Assembly: GCA_022071945.1 (NCBI GenBank)
Contig: JAJVIN010000015.1
Location: 105,001 to 144,240 of the forward strand
Direction of reading: 5' to 3'
Source of the DNA: Thermoanaerobaculia bacterium
Lineage (GTDB): Bacteria > Acidobacteriota > Thermoanaerobaculia > UBA5066
DNA: 39,240 bases
Shown here: positions 24,418-33,394 of the stretch, one piece after another
How the letters are laid out: each line of letters begins with the position of its first letter
Numbering within the stretch: position 1 is the stretch's first letter
Notes under the pieces: model-generated
Databases searched by the model: none
What the model was told of the DNA's origin: nothing
The model's input: the letters and a program-made list of their open reading frames with translations, nothing else
Translations under genes and position numbers: made by a program

Positions 24418-27400
24418 CTAGGGCATCGGTTCCGCCTTGTCGAGGGTCGCGTCACCGGTCTTGTTGTCGATGACGGTCGAGTAGGCGGCGATGACGTCCG
24501 TGCCGCTGATCGAGTCGATGACGACCGAAAGGGAGCTCATGTCGCCTGGTTTGTCCTTGACGAGAGAGTCGATCGAAAGCTGGGCGAAGGGGCGCCCGGG
24601 GCGAAGCCCCAGCCCCTGGACCGCGACCTCGCGGCCCGAGGCGTCAAAGACGCGCACCGTCGCGCCGACCTCGCTGAGGTCGGCAAGCTGCTTTCTCGAA
24701 TCCGCATAGAAGACCGCGACGTTCGACCGGTACTCGGCGCTCGAGCGGAGGCCAGGCAGGACGAGGGCCTTGGCGGATCCAGACGCGCCACTCGCGCCGT
24801 CCTGAACCCGGAAGCCCTGAACACTCAAACCGACCTTGCCGCTTTCCGACAGGTTGTACGTCTTGGCAAGGACCGCCAGGGGATGACCGTTCGGGTGATT
24901 CGAGTCCGCCGTCGCTCTGACATCGAGGAAGGCGTTGGAGAAGCTCCTGCGGTCCGTCTCGGACAGTCCGAGGAACTCCTTGACGAAGTCCTTCCAGACG
25001 AACATCTGCTGCGAGCGAAGGGTCCTGATCTCCTCGGCCTTCTTGCGGACGCCATCGGTCTCGTACGAGTACGTCAGAACCACATCCACTTCTTCGGACT
25101 CCGGGTTGAAGACGACGACATCACTGCGCCAGACGGTGTCGTTGGCGCCAGGAGCCCGGAGAACGCCCGGGAGACGGTACGTGGAAACGAGTTCTCCCGA
25201 TGGCGGAGTGATCAGGACAGGATCGCGCGAAGACCGGTCGATGACGGTCGCATACGGGAGGACCGCCGCTTCCGCCGATGTGTCATTCGGCACCCGGACC
25301 TCCACCCTCGCCCGGTACGACGAGATCGGTCCATTCACGGCAGGATCGTGCCCCGCCCTCGTCAGGGTATTGACCAGGTTGACGGTTCCCCACGGATTGA
25401 AACGGGCCAGGATGGCCTCGTTGTACCCGATCTTGGTTCCATCCTCGCGATAGAAATCGATGAGGGCCTCGGGGTAGTTCCCCCTGAGGTTCGCGAGCGC
25501 GAGGTTCGAGTAGTTCTGCGTGTCGTCGGACATGCCGACGACGTGATAGACGACGGAGGTCGTACCGTCGGGGTTCGGAATCGAGAGACTCGCCGGGCCG
25601 GGCGTCCACTTGTTGCCGCCGCCCGGGCCGCCGCCGCCGGGACCGCCACCCGATCCCCCGCTGCCACCCGAACCGCCCGTGTCCCCGCCACCGGTCCCTC
25701 CCGAGCCGCCCGTCCCGCCGGACCCTCCAGTTCCGCCCGAACCGCCCGTGCCACCCGAGCCGCCCGTCCCACCCGAGCTTCCGGTGCTCCCGGAAGCGGT
25801 CTGTACGGGCATGATCGAGAGCGAGAGGCCGACGGTCCCCAGATTGCCGCGAGAGGCGTCGTAGGTTCGACCCGTGATCACGGGAACCTGCTTGGCGCCG
25901 GATTCGCCCTTGACGAGGATCGCCCCGGACTTCCGGTCATCCAGCTTGAAGTTGAAGGGAGACGAGCCGAGGATGTTGGCGAACCTTGCCGAGAACCTCG
26001 GGTTGACAGTGATCGCCTTCCAGTTGAACTTCGAGTCCTCGAGATCTGGAATCGCCTGGTTGTTGTCCGTGAACGCCAGCCAGAGATTCAGCGGCTCCGT
26101 TCCCGGGTTGAAGATCGCGACGTCCGACATCCAGAGCGCGTCGTTCTGCCCCGCCGCGAAAACGACACCCGGGATCATCCACGCTCCGGGAAGCGGAGGA
26201 GCCGTGACGGCAAAGGCGTTCGTGTAGAGCGTCTGGCTCTGCGGCGAGATCGTGTCGCTATCCGTCACGACACACTTGATCGTGTACGTGCCTTCCTTCC
26301 GGATCTTGAAGGTCGCCGCCGGGTTCTGAATCCCGTCGATCGCCACATTGCCCGCGAGCGCTGCCGGCTCGACCGACCATGCGTACCGGTAGGGGGCCGT
26401 GCCTCCCGCGACGACGGCGCTGAAGGGAACGTCCGCCGTCTTGTTCGCCCCGGGGATCTGCACCCCCGCGAAGTAAGACGGCGAGATCGAGGCCGTCAGG
26501 GCCGGCGGCCCGGACACGTAGCCCGACATCGTCGCCGAGCCGCTGCCCGAGGCGGTCGAATAGCTGACGGTGATCGTCTTGTAGCCCGCGGCCGAATAGC
26601 TGAACGAGACGCCCTGGCCGCTGCCGGTGGCCGGCGTGGCCCCGGAGAACGTCCAGTTGATCGTTCCCTGGACTTCCACGCCATCCCGGAAGATCCGGGC
26701 CACGAGGTTGTCGTTACGCGCAGCCTGGAAGGTCGTGCCCGCGCACGCCATCGGTTCCGCCGTGCCCGGGTTGCGGATTCCGCCACCCGGCCCGCCACCG
26801 GACCCGCCGCTGCCCCCAGATCCTCCGCTCCCGCCAGAACCACCACTGCCGCCAGAACCACCGCTCCCGCCAGAGCCGGACGTCGCCGAGCAGTACTCGA
26901 CCGTGCCTGCCGAGCCCTGAACAAGGACGTGAATCTCCGACACGACCTGTGGAGCCGCGACTGTGACGCTTGCCTGAGACGACTTGCTCTGGGATCCGTC
27001 GGAAACCACGACCGTGCCCGTGAGGGTGCCGGCACTGGCCGGAGTTTTGGTCACGGAAGCCGACGAGCTGCTGGAGCCATCGGAGAACGACCAGCTGTAG
27101 CTATAGGAGCCGCTCCCTCCCGATGCGATCGCCTGGAACGTCGTGCTGTCCCCGAGCGTGATGCTCGAGGGGCTCGCATAGGCCGTGAGGTTGAGGGCCG
27201 GCGGCGCCACGTTCTGAACACAGATCTCCGCCGTCTTCTCGAGAGCGGAGGTTGCGCCAGGCGGCGTGTAGCTGAGGGTGATCGTCCTCGTGCCCACCGT
27301 CGTGTACTTGAACTGCGGGGCCGCCACTGTCGAAGAAGCCGGATCCGCTCCGCTCAGGTTCCACGAGAACGTACCGGTGCTCAGTGTCTCGCTCGTGCCG

Positions 27401-29214
27401 CTATCAACGGCCGTTGCCTCGAGCGTGTCATTCGGAATCGCGGTGATCGCGCAGGCGTTGAGCTCGGGATCACCGGGATTGCGGATTCCGCCACCCGGCC
27501 CGCCGCCGGAGCCACCCCCGCCGCCCGTGCCCCCGCCGCCCGTCCCGCCGCCGGAGCTGACCTTGCGCAGAGAGATCCCAAGGACGATCTGGCGTTCTTG
27601 CGCGCTGACCTTCGTGGGGGTTGCGTTCCAGATCTGGGGCACCACCCCCGTGCAGCTCCCGTTGAGCGTGTAGGCGTACTTGAGCCGGACCCAGTAGTCC
27701 CGGACCTGACTGCCCGGAAGGGGGATGTCGAAGCCCGATCCGCTTCTCGCCGGATCGAGGCCGAACGTCCCGGTGCTCAGAGGCGTTCCGGTACACGCCG
27801 AGTCCCCGCAGAGTTCCCAGGATCCGCCCTGATCGGAAGTCGGGCAGGCGACGACGTTCGATCCAAAGATCGAGTTGTTCGTCACCCTGATCTTGCCCGA
27901 GGTGTTGAGGACCGACGAGGGGATATTGAAGGCGAGGTCGGCCCGATTCGGATCCGGAGGATTGTTGGAACAAGGAACGGAAACCGCCCAGACCTTCGTG
28001 CTGGCGGCCGCGTAGAGGTAGGCGTCGGAACCGTTGCTGAACCCCACCATTTGACGGGGGCTCGAGAAGCGGTTGGCCTCCGCCGTTGCGACTCCAACCG
28101 TGAGGCTGCTTCCGGCCGTGGCGTTGACGAATCCCCAGCTCGCGGCCGTGGAGCGAACGAAGAAGGCCTGAGGCGACGTCCCGTTGTGGAAGGCGGCGGC
28201 GGCGTTCGATTCGACGCCGGAGCCCTGTCCGCTGAACGGTGCCGGCACGGCCGCCGGACTGCCGGGAACCTTCGTGACGACCCCGTCCGGCGTGAGGACA
28301 ACGGCTCCTATGGGTCCTGGGCGGAAGCCGTCAACGAGGTCCGCGAAGATGTACAGGCGGTCAGGGGCCGTCGGAGAGACCGCGATCGCATAGTTGTTGA
28401 TGTACGTGTTCGCACTGGCTCCGAAGTCAGAGGGACTCACCGAGTAGAAGCGCAGGGCCCGGGCGATGCCGCCGCTCGAATAGGCTCCGGAGGCATCGAT
28501 GACGACGATGGACTCCCCATCCCTGCGATAGGCGAAATAGTTCCCGGCCGAGCGGGCATTGGAGTTCTGGCCGCTCGAGGGAGAGCTGACGACCTCCGAG
28601 GGAGTACTTCCCGGCTCCGGGTAGCCGCCGTTGCCCGTGGGGTTCGTGATGTCGGCCACGAGGAGGAACTCGCCGTACAGGGCGAAGCCGAGGTACTTAC
28701 CATCCGTGCGCCCGACGACTCCAACTCCGGTGGGCCGGTAGCCTCCGAACTGGCCGGCCACCCGGAAAACGGGGGCGGAGGGAGTGAGGATGAAGACGCC
28801 CTCGGGGGAGTCCGACCAGCCGACCAGGGCTCGCTGGCCGTCACTGGAAACCGCCAGTTCCTGGACCGTGCTCTGACCGTCGCCCACCTTGACGACCGGC
28901 CCGCCGCCTCCCGCCGTGATCATGTTGTGGTGACCGGAGGCGAACGGGGAAGACGGCGACGAGAGCGAGGCCGTCGAATACCCGAAGCACTGACCGGCCA
29001 TCAGATTCTTGTCCGTGGTCCCATAGACTGAGACGTAGTTGATGTAGCCAGAAGCAAAGATCTGGGGCCGCCCAGAACTGAGGTCCACCACGTTGGGGAC
29101 GATCCCGGTGGCGTTGCATTGAGCCCGAGCCGTTCTGGATCCGAGGAATCCGAAAGCGAGGAGCAGGAACAGCGGGATCGCCAGGACGGGAGTTCTCACG
29201 GGGGACTTTTTCAT
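24418..29214 (-). CDS. Very large secreted modular protein (propeller-like start, PKD-like domains, Gly-rich linkers)
   Basis: 1598 aa. Signal peptide to about residue 32 (VLAIPLFLLLAFGFLGSRTARAQ). Residues about 35-540 look like a beta-propeller or WD-like region (repeated strand pairs such as ELAVSSDGQRALVGW and YAIAVSPTAPDRLYIF). Then come Gly/Ser/Thr-rich linkers at about 552-579, 778-815 and 1140-1202. Between them are Ig/PKD-like domains (for example SYSYSWSFSDG, PYRYAWSVEP). From about residue 1010 on are four modules like those in the 8158-9594 protein (WMIPGVVFAAGQNDALW, YRLPGVLRAPGANDTVW, LVLPGLRSSAEYRSNV). No enzyme motif seen. Likely an extracellular or surface structural/adhesion protein. 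Strongly GC-biased, with long antisense open frames that are not genes. Confidence 0.85.
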   Translation of the reverse strand: MKKSPVRTPVLAIPLFLLLAFGFLGSRTARAQCNATGIVPNVVDLSSGRPQIFASGYINYVSVYGTTDKNLMAGQCFGYSTASLSSPSSPFASGHHNMITAGGGGPVVKVGDGQSTVQELAVSSDGQRALVGWSDSPEGVFILTPSAPVFRVAGQFGGYRPTGVGVVGRTDGKYLGFALYGEFLLVADITNPTGNGGYPEPGSTPSEVVSSPSSGQNSNARSAGNYFAYRRDGESIVVIDASGAYSSGGIARALRFYSVSPSDFGASANTYINNYAIAVSPTAPDRLYIFADLVDGFRPGPIGAVVLTPDGVVTKVPGSPAAVPAPFSGQGSGVESNAAAAFHNGTSPQAFFVRSTAASWGFVNATAGSSLTVGVATAEANRFSSPRQMVGFSNGSDAYLYAAASTKVWAVSVPCSNNPPDPNRADLAFNIPSSVLNTSGKIRVTNNSIFGSNVVACPTSDQGGSWELCGDSACTGTPLSTGTFGLDPARSGSGFDIPLPGSQVRDYWVRLKYAYTLNGSCTGVVPQIWNATPTKVSAQERQIVLGISLRKVSSGGGTGGGGTGGGGGSGGGPGGGIRNPGDPELNACAITAIPNDTLEATAVDSGTSETLSTGTFSWNLSGADPASSTVAAPQFKYTTVGTRTITLSYTPPGATSALEKTAEICVQNVAPPALNLTAYASPSSITLGDSTTFQAIASGGSGSYSYSWSFSDGSSSSSASVTKTPASAGTLTGTVVVSDGSQSKSSQASVTVAAPQVVSEIHVLVQGSAGTVEYCSATSGSGGSGGSGGSGGSGGSGGSGGSGGSGGGPGGGIRNPGTAEPMACAGTTFQAARNDNLVARIFRDGVEVQGTINWTFSGATPATGSGQGVSFSYSAAGYKTITVSYSTASGSGSATMSGYVSGPPALTASISPSYFAGVQIPGANKTADVPFSAVVAGGTAPYRYAWSVEPAALAGNVAIDGIQNPAATFKIRKEGTYTIKCVVTDSDTISPQSQTLYTNAFAVTAPPLPGAWMIPGVVFAAGQNDALWMSDVAIFNPGTEPLNLWLAFTDNNQAIPDLEDSKFNWKAITVNPRFSARFANILGSSPFNFKLDDRKSGAILVKGESGAKQVPVITGRTYDASRGNLGTVGLSLSIMPVQTASGSTGSSGGTGGSGGTGGSGGTGGSGGTGGSGGTGGGDTGGSGGSGGSGGGPGGGGPGGGNKWTPGPASLSIPNPDGTTSVVYHVVGMSDDTQNYSNLALANLRGNYPEALIDFYREDGTKIGYNEAILARFNPWGTVNLVNTLTRAGHDPAVNGPISSYRARVEVRVPNDTSAEAAVLPYATVIDRSSRDPVLITPPSGELVSTYRLPGVLRAPGANDTVWRSDVVVFNPESEEVDVVLTYSYETDGVRKKAEEIRTLRSQQMFVWKDFVKEFLGLSETDRRSFSNAFLDVRATADSNHPNGHPLAVLAKTYNLSESGKVGLSVQGFRVQDGASGASGSAKALVLPGLRSSAEYRSNVAVFYADSRKQLADLSEVGATVRVFDASGREVAVQGLGLRPGRPFAQLSIDSLVKDKPGDMSSLSVVIDSISGTDVIAAYSTVIDNKTGDATLDKAEPMP
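25610..25796 (-). repeat. Gly-Gly-(Ser/Thr) linker repeat, third linker of the large secreted protein
   Basis: Encodes about 62 residues of GGTGGSGGT-type sequence ending in GGGPGGGGPGGG. A near-perfect 9-bp codon-triplet repeat, so slippage-prone. Read in antisense it gives a Pro-rich open frame that I reject. Confidence 0.85.
26770..26882 (-). repeat. Gly-Gly-Ser linker repeat, second linker of the large secreted protein
   Basis: Encodes (GGS) repeats followed by the hinge GGGPGGGIRNPG, which is also found at the first linker. Confidence 0.85.
27478..27560 (-). repeat. Gly-rich linker, first linker of the large secreted protein
   Basis: Encodes GGTGGGG-type sequence ending in the same hinge GGGPGGGIRNPG as the second linker, with nearly the same nucleotide sequence. 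Confidence 0.8.
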
Positions 29215-29367
29215 AGATTCACCAGCGGGGAGGGGGGTTCGTGGCGGTTGAGGAGAGACACTGAAGTCAACGTGGGCCCCTAACGCAGTTTTTCCGGACA
29301 GGGCCCAGACGTGGCCCGCCGGAGACGATCTTACACGAAGTGCTCTGACGAGCCCCCTGCTAACAAG

Positions 29368-29391
29368 AAAAGGGGGCTTGCGCCCCCTTTT
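29368..29391. terminator. Rho-independent terminator, usable on both strands
   Basis: AAAAGGGGGC and its complement form a perfect 10-bp stem with a 4-nt loop (TTGC on the plus strand). The T-rich ends serve as U-tracts in either direction. It lies after the 642-aa gene on the minus strand. The rest of 29215-29429 upstream of the 1598-aa gene holds a TTGACT at 29265-29270 on the minus strand but no -10 at proper spacing. Confidence 0.85.
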
Positions 29392-29429
29392 TACCCCATT
29401 GGATGGAGTGATTTCGGCCTAGGCCTGGA

Positions 29430-31358
29430 TCACTTGTAGCTGTAGGTGCCCTGCGGGGCGTTGGTGTTGGCGTTGCGGTTGAACTGCAGCGACTGGATTC
29501 CGGGGTACCAGCGGGTCTCGGCATCCGCGCCGTCCCAGGGCTGGTTGGGGATACCGGCCGGATTGAAGATCCGGGCCGGGGTCAGCGTGCCCACGCCGAG
29601 TCCGATCGGACGGCAGAGGAACTCGCCATCAAGCAGGTGGGCCGGGTGGCCAACGCTGAGGGCGAAGCCGGGGCCGGAGTGCTGGATGCTGAGGTAAGCC
29701 TGGTTGGACATGTACGGATAGCGGCCAGCGGGCGGCGGGAGGGTCTTCATGCGGACGTCGATCCAGCCGAACTCGAAGGGCTTCGGGTTGATCCCGCGGG
29801 CGCCAACGATGTTGATGCGCTGGGACTCGAGGAAGATGTACGGGATGGTCGAGGTGCCCTGGCACTCGGGGTCGCCCGACGGGCAGCCCTGTCCGGAGGA
29901 GAGGTTGACTTCCTCGTCCTCGTTGAAGGTCTGGACGGTCAGAGCGTGGTAGGCATCATAGAAGCCAGCGTCAGAGGCGCCGTTCGCACGGAGCCAGGAG
30001 CAAAGGTCGACCTGGGTGTACGGGCGGCCCGTGACGGTGGGGTCCTTGTAGACGCTCGCGCGCCACACGGTGAGCTTGGACTCGAGGCTGCCAGCGGCCG
30101 CCATGAAGCGGAAGCCGAAGCGCTCGCCGAGGGGCTCACGACCGTCGCCAGAGAACCGGAAGTGGAACGGAACGGCAGCCACGCCACGGCCGAAGGGGCC
30201 GTAGAACTCGGCATTGGTCGCGCCGATCTTGAAGTTGATGTAACGCTCGTAGAAGGTCTTCGGGTTGCTCGGACGGGTCGAGAGCTGGTTCGGCTCGCGG
30301 TCGAGGCGCTCGTCGAACTCGAGGGCAACCATCGGGTCGCCGGAGATGTTGCCGGCCGGGCCAGCAGCGGCGTCGACGAAGAAGTAGTCGCCAATGAGAG
30401 CGTTCGGGGTGTAGTTCGTGTTCACCCAGATGCCGGTGCAAGCAGAGTTCGCACCCTCACCGCTGTAGCTGGTGCACTGCTGCCTCCAGCCCATCGTGGC
30501 GATCGCGTCGAAGTCGTAGTACTCGGCCTGATCGGGGAACCAGTTGGTGCAGTAGTTGACGACGTCGATCGTCACGTAGCCCGTGAAGACCGCCGGGCCA
30601 GCCGGGAGGTCGTCGGAGGCGCGGGTCGAGGTGCTCTTGGAGCAAACCCAGTTCGCCGGATCGAGGATGCCAGCGCCCGTGGGGGCCTCGAGGGTGTTAT
30701 AGTCGGCGGACTCGTCGAGGGAGGCGAGAACGCGCTTCTGGAAGGTCGAGGGGACCGTGCCATAGGCGTTCCGGCTCGCGGTGCGCGCCGTGTAGATCGA
30801 GATCGCGCGGTAGTGGTCGGAATTCGAGTTCGAATTCGCGACCGCGTCCGCGGAGAGCGGGTGGGGGAACCGGATGTAGGTGGTCTTGCCGAAGCCCGTG
30901 TCGGGCAGGTAGGTCGGGGCGCCCTGCGACGGCCAGTACACGCCGCACGGATCGAACTCGTCCTCACGCAGGCCGCGCTCGAACTCGATGTTCTGAACGG
31001 CGAGGCGCTGGTGGGTGCTGTAGTTCGGGGTGAGCTCGCCGCCGAGGACGTCCGACATCCGCCACGTGGCAACGTCGTAACCCGTCAGGGCAATGTTGTA
31101 GTCAACGACCGGCTTGGAGTACTTGTTCCAAACCGTGACGTGCGCGATCAAGCCCGTCGAGGAGACGTTCGTGATCGCAAGGTTCGTGTCGACGGTGGCG
31201 GCATCGAGGGTGAAGTCGGCCTTCACCGGAGCGGCGACCTTGAAGTAGGGCACCAGCAGCGTGGCGGCCGGAACGTTGTCGACTGAGCAGGTAACGCCCA
31301 GCATCGTCCCGGCGCTCGCGAGCAGGCCGGCGCAAACCAGCGCTTTCATCTTCTTCAT
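29430..31358 (-). CDS. Secreted protein of unknown function, 642 aa
   Basis: Signal peptide in the first 20 or so residues (MKKMKALVCAGLLASAGTMLG). The mature part is beta-rich with many Tyr/Trp/Asn and several Cys (VTCSVDN, DPCGVYWP, WVCSKS, NYCTNWF, QQCTSYSG, NSACTGIW, VDLCSWL, QGCPSGDPEC), suggesting disulfides. Repeated themes such as LIAHVTVWNKYSKPVVDYNIALTGYDV near the N-terminus look like a beta-sandwich. No enzyme motif, anchor or sorting signal found. AGGAG lies 8 nt before the ATG. Preceded by a strong promoter and a long leader, and followed by a strong terminator, so it is a single-gene unit likely made in quantity. No function assigned. Confidence 0.8.
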   Translation of the reverse strand: MKKMKALVCAGLLASAGTMLGVTCSVDNVPAATLLVPYFKVAAPVKADFTLDAATVDTNLAITNVSSTGLIAHVTVWNKYSKPVVDYNIALTGYDVATWRMSDVLGGELTPNYSTHQRLAVQNIEFERGLREDEFDPCGVYWPSQGAPTYLPDTGFGKTTYIRFPHPLSADAVANSNSNSDHYRAISIYTARTASRNAYGTVPSTFQKRVLASLDESADYNTLEAPTGAGILDPANWVCSKSTSTRASDDLPAGPAVFTGYVTIDVVNYCTNWFPDQAEYYDFDAIATMGWRQQCTSYSGEGANSACTGIWVNTNYTPNALIGDYFFVDAAAGPAGNISGDPMVALEFDERLDREPNQLSTRPSNPKTFYERYINFKIGATNAEFYGPFGRGVAAVPFHFRFSGDGREPLGERFGFRFMAAAGSLESKLTVWRASVYKDPTVTGRPYTQVDLCSWLRANGASDAGFYDAYHALTVQTFNEDEEVNLSSGQGCPSGDPECQGTSTIPYIFLESQRINIVGARGINPKPFEFGWIDVRMKTLPPPAGRYPYMSNQAYLSIQHSGPGFALSVGHPAHLLDGEFLCRPIGLGVGTLTPARIFNPAGIPNQPWDGADAETRWYPGIQSLQFNRNANTNAPQGTYSYK

Positions 31359-31575
31359 CTAGCTAACTCCTAAAGGAATTCGAATTGAAAAACTTGTGAT
31401 CGGTGGACCAGATCGAAAAACCGAAATAGGACGCTCTGTTACGGACGTTCCCCGATGTAACCGTCACCTCCCGGCACTCAAGATCCTCAGAAATAGCCCC
31501 GTGACCCGGCACCGCCGCCCTCTGGGCGGGAGTCGGACCGAAGGTCCAAGGGCTGGAGCAACTCGGCAACATGTG
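31359..31575 (-). other. Long structured 5' leader of the 642-aa secreted protein gene
   Basis: About 217 nt from the predicted transcription start to the ATG. Two compact hairpins follow each other near the 5' side: GGACC-UUC-GGUCC (31535-31547) and CCGCCC-AGA-GGGCGG (31515-31529). A further GTCAC/GTGAC pairing lies in the middle. It matches no riboswitch class I know; the GEMM (cyclic di-GMP) consensus was checked by eye and is absent. Confidence 0.45.
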
Positions 31576-31581
31576 GAGGGA

Positions 31582-31610
31582 ACGTTAGAGGCGATATTCG
31601 AAAAAGTCAA
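31582..31610 (-). promoter_or_regulatory. Sigma70-type promoter of the 642-aa secreted protein gene
   Basis: On the minus strand TTGACT (31605-31610) and TAACGT (31582-31587) are separated by exactly 17 nt. The -35 is near-consensus, the -10 weaker. Start is predicted near 31575. Confidence 0.6.
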
Positions 31611-31649
31611 CCCCTGGGAGCAAGAAATATGTTGCTACCGCATAGACCT

Positions 31650-33335
31650 CTAACGGAGCGTCCGGAAGTACTTGAAGCCACCCTCTCGCGTCTTGTGCGA
31701 CGTCAGGGTGTGGTACATGAGTACTACGTCGGCCACGCCGTCGCCGTCTACGTCCCGGATCCGCAGGGAGCCCGCGCTGTTGGCGAAGGAGGGACTCAGC
31801 TTGGGGTCCATCTCCTCGAACTCCCCTTCCGGGGTCTGAAAGAAGATGTGGATCTTCCCGTCCGACTCGTCGGCGTAGGCGACGTCATCGAGCCCGTCGC
31901 CGTCCAGGTCCCCCACGTCGAGCCCGGTGGAGCCGAGCCCCTTGCCCCACTGCGAGACCCTCTTCTGGATCCGCTTCTTCTCCCAGGCGCCGAACTCGGT
32001 CTGGTAGTAGATGGTGATGCCGTCGCCGCTGATCATGACGTTCGCGGGCCAGCTCCCGCTCTTCAGGTACGAGACGAAGGCCGCCGGACGGCCCTTGTAG
32101 ATCCCCCAGCGTCCGGCCTGGTGCGTCGCGAAGTTCTCGATCAGCTCCTTCGCCGAGCCGCCGACCCGGAACGTCTTCTGGGCGCGGTCGTAATAATAGA
32201 GGACCATCTTGAACCCGACCGTGCGGCACGCCGAGACGTAGAGCGGGTTTTCGGCCGGGGGGGTGGCGGGCCTGACGGCGATCGAGTACCCCCAGCAGGC
32301 CGACCAGAGTCCCTTCGAGTCCTCCACGAAGTTTCCGTCCTTCCAGAAGAAGGCCCGGGCGTCGAAGCCCTTCACGTAGCCGGTTTCATCCGCCGCGCCT
32401 CCGGTCATGAGGGCGTTGAGCTGGTCATCGGACATGTCGAGCTTCTCGGGCGTCTCGGACTGCGCGACCAAATCGAGGTCCCCGTCACCATCGAGGTCGA
32501 CGAGGGCGAGGCCCTGGGCCGCCATCTTGGTCGGGAGCCCCCGGCGCTCCAGGCGGAACTTGCCGCCCCCCTGGTTCATCGCCACCGTCAGGGCACCGTC
32601 ATGGGTTCCGAGGACGAGATCGGGCTTGCCATCCTTGTCGAGATCGCCGGCGACCACGCCTCCGAAACCGAAGCGGAATCCCTCCGGGATCTCGAACTCG
32701 AGCTTCTGCGCCTCCCACTTCGTGGCATCCGCCGAGAGCTTGAACACCTGGGGAGACATCGTGCTGAGCCTGGGGGGAGGAGAGAGGATCTCGAGCCTCC
32801 CGTCGGCATCCATGTCGTAGAGGTCGAAATTCGTGCGCCACTGGCCTGTCACCGGAAGGCCCGCCGAGAACTCGGCGAACTTCCAGGTCTTTCTCGAACG
32901 GGCCGGGGTCACGACCTGACCCTCCTCCACGGGGTATTCAGGCTTCTGCTCGGCTTCGGCCTGGGCCGCGGCACGCTTGGAGGTCGGCTTGGCTGCCTCC
33001 GGCACCTCGACGTAGGCGTAGTTTTCGTCTTCCCGGATGATGGGGATGCCCTCGGGGTCGTTGACGACCACGTTGTAGAGGCGGCCGTCCTTGACGAAGT
33101 TCATCTTCTGGAGCTTGCGGTAGCCGACGAGGGTCTTTCCCGTCTCCTTGTCCTTGAAGGGTTGAGTCACTTCGGGGAGGGCGGGGGTCGCCGTCGCGGC
33201 CGGGGAGCTGGCCGTGGTCCCGGAAGGCCGCGCCGCGGACGCCGGCTCGGGCTTCTTGACCTGGCTCTGGCAACCCGCCAGCGAGGCTAGAACGGCGGCA
33301 AGGCCGAGAAGGAGTGGAAGAGGCTCGTTTCTCAT
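31650..33335 (-). CDS. FG-GAP/VCBS-repeat lipoprotein
   Basis: 561 aa. Lipobox LASLAGC gives a lipidated Cys at about residue 22. A Pro/Ala/Thr-rich linker follows, then a short charged region (RAAAQAEAEQKPEY), then FG-GAP-type beta-propeller repeats with calcium-binding Asp loops: DMDADGRLEI, DLDKDGKPDLVLG, DLDGDGDLDLVA, DLDGDGLDDVAYA and DVDGDGVADVVL. Such repeats usually form an integrin-like propeller at the cell surface. AGGAG stands at good spacing before the ATG. It is 59 nt after the ABC permease gene on the same strand and may share its transcript. Possible roles are adhesion or polysaccharide binding; no direct evidence. Confidence 0.88.
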   Translation of the reverse strand: MRNEPLPLLLGLAAVLASLAGCQSQVKKPEPASAARPSGTTASSPAATATPALPEVTQPFKDKETGKTLVGYRKLQKMNFVKDGRLYNVVVNDPEGIPIIREDENYAYVEVPEAAKPTSKRAAAQAEAEQKPEYPVEEGQVVTPARSRKTWKFAEFSAGLPVTGQWRTNFDLYDMDADGRLEILSPPPRLSTMSPQVFKLSADATKWEAQKLEFEIPEGFRFGFGGVVAGDLDKDGKPDLVLGTHDGALTVAMNQGGGKFRLERRGLPTKMAAQGLALVDLDGDGDLDLVAQSETPEKLDMSDDQLNALMTGGAADETGYVKGFDARAFFWKDGNFVEDSKGLWSACWGYSIAVRPATPPAENPLYVSACRTVGFKMVLYYYDRAQKTFRVGGSAKELIENFATHQAGRWGIYKGRPAAFVSYLKSGSWPANVMISGDGITIYYQTEFGAWEKKRIQKRVSQWGKGLGSTGLDVGDLDGDGLDDVAYADESDGKIHIFFQTPEGEFEEMDPKLSPSFANSAGSLRIRDVDGDGVADVVLMYHTLTSHKTREGGFKYFRTLR

Positions 33336-33394
33336 TGAGGTTCTCCTAAGTCAGGGCATCGGTTGGGATGAAACCGGAGAAGGCGTGGAAAGAC

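Noticed and set aside
25610-25864. Pro-rich plus-strand frame
   Set aside because: It is the complement of the Gly-Gly-Ser/Thr linker of the large secreted protein.
24400-29031. Plus-strand open frame of 1543 codons antisense to the large secreted protein
   Set aside because: The minus-strand frame has a signal peptide, modules and linkers; the antisense product is a random-looking charged sequence. It is a by-product of codon bias.
29265-29270. Promoter of the 1598-aa gene (TTGACT)
   Set aside because: The -35-like hexamer has no -10 hexamer at 16-18 nt, so it was not called.
31359-31575. Cyclic di-GMP (GEMM) riboswitch in the long leader
   Set aside because: A GGGTCACG-like start was noticed, but the conserved inner segments of the class are absent.
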